NCBI GenBank assembly: GCA_030615145.1
Contig: JAUWZT010000147.1
Span: 1 to 9,255, forward strand
Direction of reading: 5' to 3'
Origin: Promethearchaeota archaeon
GTDB lineage: Archaea; Asgardarchaeota; Lokiarchaeia; Sigyniarchaeales; SOKP01
DNA: 9,255 nucleotides
Shown here: positions 1-5,809 of the stretch, in pieces
How positions within the stretch are numbered: the stretch's first letter is position 1
How the letters are laid out: every line of letters starts with the position of its first letter
Translations under genes and position numbers: made by a program
The notes under the pieces: generated by a model
What the model saw: the letters and a program-made list of their open reading frames with translations, nothing else
The model's database searches: none
What the model was told of the DNA's origin: nothing

Positions 1-132
1 AAACGTAAATAATTTTAATCAAATTTATTAATAATAATAGTAGTTAAAAATTACGAATAAAAAGGACAAACTGAAATAAAAATAAGTTTAAATTTAAATG
101 TTAATGTTAATCACATACGTTTTAAAATCATT

Positions 133-137
133 GGGGT
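133..137 (+). promoter_or_regulatory. Shine-Dalgarno-like site of the GTPase gene
   Basis: GGGGT lies eight bases before the ATG at 146. It supports that start over any other in the frame. The rest of 1-145 is AT-rich and holds no open frame running in from the left edge. It has a TTTAAATTTAAA stretch at 87-98 that could serve as a TATA box about 30 bases before a plausible transcript start. Confidence 0.45.
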
Positions 138-145
138 AAAAAAGC

Positions 146-703
146 ATGTCTTATAGGGGGAAAGTTATTTTATGCGGAGACCCATCTGTTGGCAAGACGA
201 GCCTACTAGCTCGATATGTAGATGGAAAATTTAGCGAAGGATCAGTTCCAACTCTTGGTGCAAATTTTTTAATTAAAGAGATTGATTTGAGTAAAGTAAT
301 TGATAAACTAAAATCAGAAAACCCTGAATTGAAGAAGGATATTAAAGAAAAGGGCTTTAAACTCTATTTCTGGGATATAGGGGGTCAACAAGATAAACTT
401 TTTAGCAATGAATACTATTTTGTTCAAGCAGTCGGGGCTATGATTGTTTTCAATTTAAATGAATTATCATCATTCGAGGGTATAAACTTCTGGCTCTCTA
501 AATTGAAGGAATTAAGCGGTGATGTTCCATACATAATAGTTGGAAACAAATTAGACCTTGAAAGGAAAATTGACCAGTCTCTTATCGATAAAAGGGTAAA
601 GAAGCTTGGAGTAGAATATTTCGAGACTTCCGCTAAACTTAATGAAAATGTGGATGTGGCATTTGAAAGCTTATCCATTCAAATATTAAATAATTTAAAA
701 TAG
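146..703 (+). CDS. Small Ras/Rab-superfamily GTPase, Spg1/Rab-like
   Basis: A 185-residue P-loop GTPase with all five G motifs: G1 GDPSVGKT at 11-18, G2 Thr36 inside a Rab/Spg1-like PTLGANF stretch, G3 WDIGGQ at 76-81 (Gln81 in the catalytic position), G4 NKLD at 134-137 and G5 ETSAK at 160-164. Members act as nucleotide-dependent switches; Asgard archaea carry many copies, and the partner here cannot be read from sequence. The TLGxNF and WDxGGQ wording recalls the Spg1/Tem1 branch more than classical Ras (DTAGQ). Thr36 to Asp77 is 41 residues against 22 in Ras, so about 19 extra, mostly charged residues sit between beta-2 and beta-3 (about 46-68). There is no C-terminal cysteine, so no prenylation signal; the protein is probably cytosolic or recruited by partners. 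The start is supported by GGGGT eight bases upstream. The neighbours give no functional link. Confidence 0.93.
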   Translation: MSYRGKVILCGDPSVGKTSLLARYVDGKFSEGSVPTLGANFLIKEIDLSKVIDKLKSENPELKKDIKEKGFKLYFWDIGGQQDKLFSNEYYFVQAVGAMIVFNLNELSSFEGINFWLSKLKELSGDVPYIIVGNKLDLERKIDQSLIDKRVKKLGVEYFETSAKLNENVDVAFESLSIQILNNLK

Positions 704-736
704 TAACTTAAAAATTTTAATTTTGATATATTTTAA

Positions 737-1363
737 GATTTTATAGAAGATGCCGAACCTTCGCCAAAAACTGGAAAATATGTTATTGATGCTGATCGAC
801 AACACTCATATGGAAATAAAGAAGCGTATACTATCTTTGATGTCGATAAATTAAGCTTCTTAGTAAATTTAATGCCATTAACAAAAAGTTCCCATAAGTC
901 TATAGATAACTTACTTCACCGCGGTTCAACTATTGAAAATCAGCTAGCGGTATCTCGATTTCTACACTTGTACGAATTAATACAAAGGCCTTACGAAGCG
1001 GGTAAAGATTATGAAGCTGAGTTCTTAAGCGAATTCAACTCCAAAACCGCCGTTGTATACGAAGGTAACCAAATGTGGAACCGTAAGTTATGGGACGAAT
1101 TTGATCAAGAAAAAATTGAAGATTATGTTAAATGTTGGAAATATATGAAAGAGAACCCAAGCGAATCTGTCTTTGATGACAATAAATTCTTTTCAAAACG
1201 CTACCCCAATTTCTATTTCGAGAGATTTAGGCCAAATATTAATGATTTTTATAGCTTTTTACAAAGGAATCCTAAGACCGAACGCCCTGACTTCTGGCAC
1301 TGGTATTTAAATACATATCTGCGAGAGGACTTTCACCCATTCTATGATGACCCGTTCTCTTAA
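737..1363 (+). CDS. Unrecognised protein, start uncertain; possibly 5'-truncated
   Basis: I do not recognise this product. The first ATG is at 872 and would give 163 residues, but no ribosome binding site precedes it. The same frame stays open upstream to a TAA at 734-736. Those extra 45 codons read like normal protein (for example KTGKYVIDADRQHSYGNKE) and contain no ATG, GTG or TTG. So either translation starts at 872, a rare codon such as ATT785 is used, a frameshift separates an ATG at 750 (another frame, with five A at 766-770 between) from the body, or this is a truncated remnant. The protein is rich in aromatic residues, notably near the end (WHWYLNTYLREDF), and looks soluble, with no membrane segment or signal peptide. 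A T-run follows the stop. Coding status is likely; the 5' boundary given is the open frame, not a confirmed start. Confidence 0.5.
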   Translation, partial: DFIEDAEPSPKTGKYVIDADRQHSYGNKEAYTIFDVDKLSFLVNLMPLTKSSHKSIDNLLHRGSTIENQLAVSRFLHLYELIQRPYEAGKDYEAEFLSEFNSKTAVVYEGNQMWNRKLWDEFDQEKIEDYVKCWKYMKENPSESVFDDNKFFSKRYPNFYFERFRPNINDFYSFLQRNPKTERPDFWHWYLNTYLREDFHPFYDDPFS

Positions 1364-1379
1364 TAATACAATTCTTCTC

Positions 1380-1387
1380 TTTTTTTT
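1380..1387 (+). terminator. T-run, probable transcription end after the 1363 stop
   Basis: Eight consecutive T, followed by ATAATTTT, lie 16 bases after the stop at 1363 and before the promoter of the next gene. Archaeal RNA polymerase commonly terminates at such U-rich runs without a hairpin. Confidence 0.5.
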
Positions 1388-1409
1388 ATAATTTTCTACA
1401 CCTCACACA

Positions 1410-1417
1410 TTTAAATA
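1410..1417 (+). promoter_or_regulatory. Probable TATA box for the 1441 gene
   Basis: TTTAAATA lies 31 bases before the ATG at 1441. At the usual archaeal spacing of about 25 bases, transcription would start within a few bases of the ATG. The message would then be leaderless or nearly so, in keeping with the lack of a ribosome binding site there. Confidence 0.4.
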
Positions 1418-1440
1418 TTCGATTATTTTATAGGATTATA

Positions 1441-1914
1441 ATGAAGGCTAAAAAAATCGTAAGGATTGAGCTGGCAAATCCAGCCCTTCGCCGCATAAGG
1501 AAAAATTTTCGGGATATAATTGAGCTCATCGTTAAGCAAGAGGTAAGTAGGCTATATGCAATTTCTCGTGGGGCTCGGAAAAGAAGTCGGGAGTCCACAG
1601 ACTCCACTGAAAAAGAAGAGTTGGTACGAGAGGATGATAATTTCATGGAGCGAGGTAGAAGACTCAGGGGACTCCTTTCCAAGTCAATTATCCAATGCCA
1701 TTTAGGAGGGGGGTGCGTCTCGTATGTAGAAGCAACTAACCACGGACGCCATCCCGAGAACGGTCCAACTAACCTCGATATGGCTTGGATCCCATTCGAT
1801 GGAGCTTGGTTCTGCACTAAGTGCTGTGAAATTCTTATCGAAGGAGACAAGGTTCTTAGAGAGGAGAGGCATCCCGATTACATGCGCCAATTAAAGGAAC
1901 GCGGTTTTCTGTGA
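1441..1914 (+). CDS. Small basic protein with a putative zinc knuckle
   Basis: A 157-residue protein that I do not recognise. The N-terminal part (1-80) is basic and probably helical (KKIVRIELANPALRRIRKNF). A charged, likely disordered stretch follows at about 46-65. The C-terminal part carries Cys86 and Cys92, then WFCTKCCE with Cys125, Cys128 and Cys129: a pattern compatible with one four-cysteine zinc site. With basic arms this could be an RNA- or DNA-binding protein, but that is inference. The opposite strand is also open here, but this frame has the protein-like content. GC reaches roughly 45-55% over 1561-1800, far above the gene that follows (about 28-32%), with more G/C-ending codons. 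The TGA stop (1912-1914) overlaps the GTG start of the CofC-like gene, so the two are probably translationally coupled despite the composition difference. Confidence 0.7.
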   Translation: MKAKKIVRIELANPALRRIRKNFRDIIELIVKQEVSRLYAISRGARKRSRESTDSTEKEELVREDDNFMERGRRLRGLLSKSIIQCHLGGGCVSYVEATNHGRHPENGPTNLDMAWIPFDGAWFCTKCCEILIEGDKVLREERHPDYMRQLKERGFL

Positions 1915-2642
1915 GTAGCATTCTTTTAATCCCTATTGCTCCTTTGTCAAGAACTAAATCTCGTCTTAGGGATTGTTTTTCAAAAGAATTACTCAAAGAG
2001 TTAACTATTTCTATGTTTAGAGACTTAGCAAATAAAGTAGTTAACGTTGATTGCTTTGACCAAAAAGTAGTTTATTGTAATAGCGGTGAAATATTAGACT
2101 TAGCAGAAGAATATGGATTAGTTGGGATAAAGGAGGACCTCACAGTACCAAGAAAATCGTTTGATGAAGTTATAAGAGATATAAATAACATAGCCATTGA
2201 AGAATTTAACGCTAAAGAAACGATTTTTACGTTTTTAGATGTTATTTTAATATCAGAAAGAAATTTTATTGAAGTAAGTAATTTAATGAAAAAAAACCAA
2301 CTGGTCGTATGTCCTGCTATTCATTCGGCCGGTATTTCTATTTTTGGAAGAAAACCTCCCGATATTTTGCCTACGCATTTTTCAGATCCGAATGTTCCTT
2401 CTTTTGTTGCGTTACTAAAAGACGCTCAAGAAAGAAACTTGAAATTTACGATTTACGACTCGTTTCGGGCGGGTTTTGATATCGATATTAAGCAAGACTT
2501 AGTACTAGCGCATGAATACTTTAAAATCTTTAATTTAATTGAAACCGAGATGTATAAGTTTCTAAAAAATAATTTAAAATTAACTTTGCAAAAAAGAAAT
2601 AAAAGAAATAACCGAGATTTTAAAATTATTAAAACCCATTAG
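1911..2642 (+). CDS. cofC: CofC-like guanylyltransferase (coenzyme F420 synthesis), diverged
   Basis: A 243-residue protein resembling CofC, which activates 2-phospholactate (or phosphoenolpyruvate) with GTP, the first dedicated step joining the lactyl moiety to F420. Matches to archaeal CofC include the N-terminal nucleotide-binding loop IPIAPLSRTKSRL at 7-19, a beta-strand ending in Asp110 (FLD) where the family has ADLPLL, and the C-terminal signature YDSFRAGFDIDIKQDLV at 182-198. Divergent points: ADLPLL has become LDVILI, the GGGTNAL loop has become SAGISIF (139-145), and the LNEAL motif is only loosely kept (SFDEVI). A basic tail of about 35 residues follows the normal end. Family membership is likely; activity on the usual substrate is less sure. 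The GTG start overlaps the upstream TGA (GTGA), with AAAGGA at 1893-1898 as a possible binding site. F420 use fits the hydrogenase-type electron transfer genes further right. Confidence 0.75.
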   Translation: MSSILLIPIAPLSRTKSRLRDCFSKELLKELTISMFRDLANKVVNVDCFDQKVVYCNSGEILDLAEEYGLVGIKEDLTVPRKSFDEVIRDINNIAIEEFNAKETIFTFLDVILISERNFIEVSNLMKKNQLVVCPAIHSAGISIFGRKPPDILPTHFSDPNVPSFVALLKDAQERNLKFTIYDSFRAGFDIDIKQDLVLAHEYFKIFNLIETEMYKFLKNNLKLTLQKRNKRNNRDFKIIKTH

Positions 2643-2677
2643 CAAACCTGTTATTAATTATCAAATTATCTAAAAAA

Positions 2678-3910
2678 TTAAAATGAGAAGGTAATATTTA
2701 GTTTAACTTCTTCGTTTAAAATCTTTTTAACTGATTTTTGAAATTCTTCTCTTTCGTTCTTTAAAGAAGATAAATATCTTAAGTAATCTTTGTTTTTTCT
2801 ATCAATATCGTTTTCCAAATGTTCTATTTTTAATGTATTTGTAGCAATTTTATTCTTGATATCTTCTCTATTAATCGCTAAACCTATTTGGTCAATTTGT
2901 TTCTTTAATTCAATAATTTTGTTATTTATTTCTTTGATTTTAACGATCTCGCTTTGAATTGTTTTTTCGTCAAAGATTGCATTAATTTGGTTAATAGTTT
3001 TATCTTTTACTTCAGATTTAAGATTTAACTTATTTTCTTCTAAAACATGGCGTAATTGAACAAGCAAACTTGAAAATTTTGGTAGGTCCCTGCTTTCATT
3101 AACTAACGTATTTATTGGGTTTTTTAAAAAATCTCTTAGAAAAAAAGTGTTAATGTTAGGGATATGAATAGTTTCTTTTTCTAATTCAAATTTCAACTTT
3201 TTTAAAGCTTTTTTAAAACCAAATTTGTTGTTTATTTTCATCCTCAACTTGGCTAAGTCTTCTTCTTGTTCGTCTTGTTCTCTAAACAGTTCGTTTTTTT
3301 CTACCAATGTTAGCTCTTGGATTAAACCCTCTTGATCTTTCTGTCTCGCTTCTAAATCCCTTTCAAAAGCATCTAAATCAGACTTGGCATTTTCGATGTT
3401 TTCTCTTAAAGAAAATATCTTTGGCAGCTTTTTAAGCAAATATTCTGCCTCCTTTAGATCGGTATATTTTTTCCTTAGAAAATCATCCATACCTTTTTGT
3501 TTAGTGCCTAATTTCCGCGTAATATAACTTAATTCTTTTATTTCTGGTTGTAATTGTTTCTGGAATTTTGGTATAGATTTTTTTGCAATGTCATTGATGC
3601 TTGTAAATAGTTTCTTGATTGAGTTTAATAAACTGTTCATGTTGTCATAAGTAATATCTTCTTCAGGTATTTCAACTTCATCAATTTCTTTTTTAATTCT
3701 GTCAGAAAAGAAATGTAACGATTTAAGCGCTTTTTCGTCTATTTTTCCTTTTCCTGCATCAATAAAATGATCTGTACAAACCTTTATTTCAATTAAGTTA
3801 CCTCGAACATCAGCAATTTGCTTCTTAACAGCTTTTTTAACTTTATAGAATTGAGAATCAAGCTTTTCATTATAAAAAACTTCGAATTCTTCTAATGAAA
3901 TTTCGATCAT
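2678..3910 (-). CDS. Long coiled-coil protein, function unknown
   Basis: A 410-residue, highly charged, Lys/Glu-rich protein that I cannot assign to a family. Heptad-like helices dominate. Strong segments are about 165-240 (LDAFERDLEARQKDQEGL and a Glu-rich run through REQDEQEEDLAKL) and 315-400 (IVKIKEINNKIIELKKQ through to the end). Between them, about 245-300 is less charged and could be a small globular unit. There is no signal peptide, membrane segment, nucleotide-binding loop or cysteine motif. The start is the ATG at 3910, 25 bases after the serS stop on the same strand, so co-transcription with serS is likely; no clear ribosome binding site is visible. It ends tail-to-tail with the CofC-like gene, 35 bases apart. 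A structural or scaffold role is only a guess. Confidence 0.85.
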   Translation of the reverse strand: MIEISLEEFEVFYNEKLDSQFYKVKKAVKKQIADVRGNLIEIKVCTDHFIDAGKGKIDEKALKSLHFFSDRIKKEIDEVEIPEEDITYDNMNSLLNSIKKLFTSINDIAKKSIPKFQKQLQPEIKELSYITRKLGTKQKGMDDFLRKKYTDLKEAEYLLKKLPKIFSLRENIENAKSDLDAFERDLEARQKDQEGLIQELTLVEKNELFREQDEQEEDLAKLRMKINNKFGFKKALKKLKFELEKETIHIPNINTFFLRDFLKNPINTLVNESRDLPKFSSLLVQLRHVLEENKLNLKSEVKDKTINQINAIFDEKTIQSEIVKIKEINNKIIELKKQIDQIGLAINREDIKNKIATNTLKIEHLENDIDRKNKDYLRYLSSLKNEREEFQKSVKKILNEEVKLNITFSF

Positions 3911-3935
3911 TATTAATATTTAGACAAATTTTATT

Positions 3936-5219
3936 TTATGAGTTTAATAATTTTTTACCATTCATATAAGGTTGTAAAGCTTTTGGTATCCTAACAGAAC
4001 CATCTTCATTTTGATAATTCTCTAAAATACAACATATTGTACGTTCAGTTGCGACCGCAGTGGAATTTAGGGTGTGTGCGATTTCTTTCTTTTGAGTAGA
4101 ACCCACTTTTCCAACTCTTATTTTTAATTTTCTTGCTTGATAATCTAAACAATTACTGCACGAGACTAATTCTCGATATTTTTCCGAAGAAGGAAACCAA
4201 GCTTCAAGATCGTACTTTTTAGCGGCATTATCGTTTAGTTCTCCCGAAGCAATATTGACTATTCGATAAGGAATTTCCAATTCTCTGTAAATCTCCTCAG
4301 CATTATTTATTAATTCTTCAAAGATGTTCCACGAATTGTCAGGTTTACAAAAAACGTATTGTTCCACCTTTTCAAATTGATGTACTCGAAATATTCCTAG
4401 AGTGTCTTTTCCATGTGAACCTGCCTCTCTCCTAAAACAAGACGAAACTCCCGCATATTTTAATGGAAACAAATTAGGATCAATGATCTCATTGTAATGA
4501 TAAGCAGCCAAAGTCTGTTCTGATGTAGCAATCATAAAGAGATCTTCGTCTTGTATTTTATATAATTGTTCCTCAAAATCTGCCAATTCTGCGGCTGCTT
4601 TCATAATTTCGTGCTTTATAAAGAAGGGGGTCCATAAAGGTGTATAACCTTTGCTTATCAACTTATCTAAAGCAAATCTAATGAGAGCTAAATTAAGTAG
4701 CACCATATCCCCTTTTAAGTAATAAAACCTTGACCCCACCACTTCAGATGCCTTCTTTGTATCTGCTCCATCAATTTCGCCAATTAGATCTACATGTGAT
4801 AAAGGTTTAAAATCAAATTTAGGCAAATCTCCAATGGTTCTTACTATTTCGTTGCTCTCTTCCGTTTCACCAATAGGAACCGATTCGTGTAGATCATTTC
4901 CCACATAATATCGGAATTCTTCTCTTTTATTGATATATTCGATTCTCTTCTTTTCCAACTCGTCAATTTTTTCCTTAATTTGCTTTGATTCCTTAATCGC
5001 TTTCTCGGCTTTTATTTTATCGCCCGATTTCTTGTAAGTGCTAATCCTACTAGAAATTTCGTTTCTTTGTTTTCTTAAGTCTTGAATTTCTTGTAGGACC
5101 CTTTTCCACTTTTGATCGTATTCAAGTACTCTTTCTGCATTAACAGGATTATTAAATCTCTTCTTTTCTGATTCAACAATTTTTTTAAAATTTCTTCTAA
5201 AATCTTCAATGTCTCGCAA
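3936..5219 (-). CDS. serS: Seryl-tRNA synthetase (class II)
   Basis: A 427-residue enzyme that attaches serine to tRNA-Ser and, in selenocysteine-using organisms, to tRNA-Sec as the first step of Sec synthesis. The N-terminal 1-110 form the antiparallel coiled-coil arm that grips the long variable arm of the tRNA. The catalytic core shows HVDLIGE at 142-148, the serine-binding TSE at 232-234, motif 2 FRREAGSHGKDTLGIFRVHQFEK at 262-284 with Arg263/Arg264/Glu265, and motif 3 HTLNSTAVATERTICCILENYQ at 382-403. RTICCILENYQ is close to the eukaryotic cytosolic wording, while the C-terminus (DGSVRIPKALQPYM) is the common form. It is not the rare methanogen-type SerRS. Length is normal. The start is TTG, preceded by GGGAT and an in-frame TAA just two codons upstream, so no earlier start is possible. 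It probably forms an operon with the coiled-coil gene downstream. Confidence 0.96.
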   Translation of the reverse strand: MRDIEDFRRNFKKIVESEKKRFNNPVNAERVLEYDQKWKRVLQEIQDLRKQRNEISSRISTYKKSGDKIKAEKAIKESKQIKEKIDELEKKRIEYINKREEFRYYVGNDLHESVPIGETEESNEIVRTIGDLPKFDFKPLSHVDLIGEIDGADTKKASEVVGSRFYYLKGDMVLLNLALIRFALDKLISKGYTPLWTPFFIKHEIMKAAAELADFEEQLYKIQDEDLFMIATSEQTLAAYHYNEIIDPNLFPLKYAGVSSCFRREAGSHGKDTLGIFRVHQFEKVEQYVFCKPDNSWNIFEELINNAEEIYRELEIPYRIVNIASGELNDNAAKKYDLEAWFPSSEKYRELVSCSNCLDYQARKLKIRVGKVGSTQKKEIAHTLNSTAVATERTICCILENYQNEDGSVRIPKALQPYMNGKKLLNS

Positions 5220-5256
5220 GTTTTAATCCCATTAAAATTTAAAATTTCTAATTTCT

Positions 5257-5264
5257 ATTATAAA
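5257..5264 (-). promoter_or_regulatory. Probable TATA box for serS
   Basis: On the minus strand this reads TTTATAAT, centred about 40 bases before the TTG start at 5219. At archaeal spacing this gives a transcript start near 5234 and a leader of about 15 bases holding the GGGAT ribosome site. Confidence 0.35.
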
Positions 5265-5320
5265 TAATCATTAAATTAATTTATGAAAATTATAGTTATT
5301 TGTTAGAATAATCAAAAATC

Positions 5321-5530
5321 TCATTCATGCTGAACTCTTTCAGTTAATGTTGAGCGTAGAAAGGCAACTCTTATTTTTCTTCTGTCGTATCCAACTTTAT
5401 CAATAATGTTCATGATTTTTATTCTCTTAGCTTTACCTTTTAAGCCTTCTTCTGCCATAAATTGCTTGGCAAAATCTTCTTTTTTCCCTTCCTCTTGCTC
5501 CACCATATTAGAAAATAATGAATTTATCAT
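5321..5530 (-). CDS. Small charged protein, unknown function
   Basis: A 69-residue protein rich in Lys, Arg and Glu that I do not recognise. The first third is acidic (VEQEEGKKEDF) and the rest basic (GLKGKAKRIKIMNII, YDRRKIRVAFLRS), with helical propensity but no cysteines, membrane segment or clear helix-turn-helix. Support for a real gene: an ATG start, a TATA-like element at 5572-5579 and a 21-bp palindrome between the two. A second ATG at residue 9 could also be the start. It lies 101 bases before serS on the same strand, and serS has its own TATA candidate. If the palindrome is an operator, self-regulation would be the simplest idea, but the protein shows no recognisable DNA-binding fold. 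Confidence 0.5.
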   Translation of the reverse strand: MINSLFSNMVEQEEGKKEDFAKQFMAEEGLKGKAKRIKIMNIIDKVGYDRRKIRVAFLRSTLTERVQHE

Positions 5531-5545
5531 AAAAAAGTTAATGAG

Positions 5546-5566
5546 ATTTGCATTTTGAATGCAAAT
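5546..5566. promoter_or_regulatory. Perfect 9-bp inverted repeat, operator candidate
   Basis: ATTTGCATT and AATGCAAAT are exact reverse complements separated by TTG. The repeat ends 15 bases before the ATG of the small minus-strand gene at 5530 and covers the predicted transcript start (TATA-like element at 5572-5579). A dimeric regulator bound here would block initiation. As RNA it could also form a hairpin in the leader. It lies in the 279-base divergent spacer shared with hdrA, but about 245 bases from the hdrA start. Confidence 0.5.
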
Positions 5567-5571
5567 TTGTA

Positions 5572-5579
5572 GATATTTA
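5572..5579 (-). promoter_or_regulatory. Possible TATA box for the small minus-strand gene
   Basis: On the minus strand this reads TAAATATC, about 42-50 bases before the ATG at 5530. It would place the transcript start inside the 9-bp inverted repeat. The spacer is very AT-rich, so chance matches are easy. Confidence 0.3.
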
Positions 5580-5734
5580 CCTAAAACAATAATAACTCGT
5601 GAAAAATTTTCCTATAATATTGTTAAGGGAAGAAAATATGTTCTCTTTTGATCAATAACAATCTAAATGTAATTATAGGTTGCTAAAAAAAATACTTAAA
5701 AATATATTAATTCAAAAATTCCTAAACCAAAGGG

Positions 5735-5758
5735 ACTTCTATAAAAATTTTAAGAAGT
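5735..5758 (+). promoter_or_regulatory. hdrA promoter candidate with inverted repeat over the TATA box
   Basis: CTATAAAAA at 5739-5747 is a good archaeal TATA element about 65 bases before the hdrA ATG, preceded by a purine-rich stretch (AAAGGGA) that could serve as BRE. It would start a transcript near 5768 with a leader of about 40 bases. The element is bracketed by exact 6-bp arms, ACTTCT (5735-5740) and AGAAGT (5753-5758), which could be an operator or a coincidence. Confidence 0.45.
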
Positions 5759-5796
5759 ATGTATAAACTATAACTATTTTTGGTGATGTTTCAACT

Positions 5797-5804
5797 AAAG
5801 GTGA
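5797..5804 (+). promoter_or_regulatory. Strong Shine-Dalgarno site of hdrA
   Basis: AAAGGTGA ends five bases before the ATG at 5810. This decides the hdrA start: it lies 54 bases upstream of an in-frame UGA, showing that the cell translates into that UGA rather than starting after it. Confidence 0.8.
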
Positions 5805-5809
5805 ATTAA

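Noticed and set aside
424..678. Minus-strand 84-residue open frame inside the GTPase gene
   Set aside because: Opposite the conserved G4 and G5 motifs; shadow frame.
1428..1850. Minus-strand 140-residue open frame opposite the 1441 gene
   Set aside because: Its composition (many Ser, Pro, Arg) and lack of a promoter fit a shadow; the plus-strand frame has the TATA box, cysteine motif and coupling to the next gene.
5546..5566. The palindrome arm ATGCAAAT as a eukaryotic octamer (POU) site
   Set aside because: Archaea have no POU factors; the resemblance is coincidental. The inverted repeat itself is retained as an operator candidate.
5625..5647. Hairpin AAGGGAA / TTCTCTT with a 9-base loop as a 5' SECIS for hdrA
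   Set aside because: It lacks a UGA on the 5' strand, so no tandem G-A core, and it lies upstream of the predicted hdrA TATA box.
5735..5758. ACTTCT/AGAAGT stem with an A-rich loop as a SECIS for hdrA
   Set aside because: The flanks are GGG and ATG, not the UGA/GA core; it overlaps the TATA element and would not be in the transcript.
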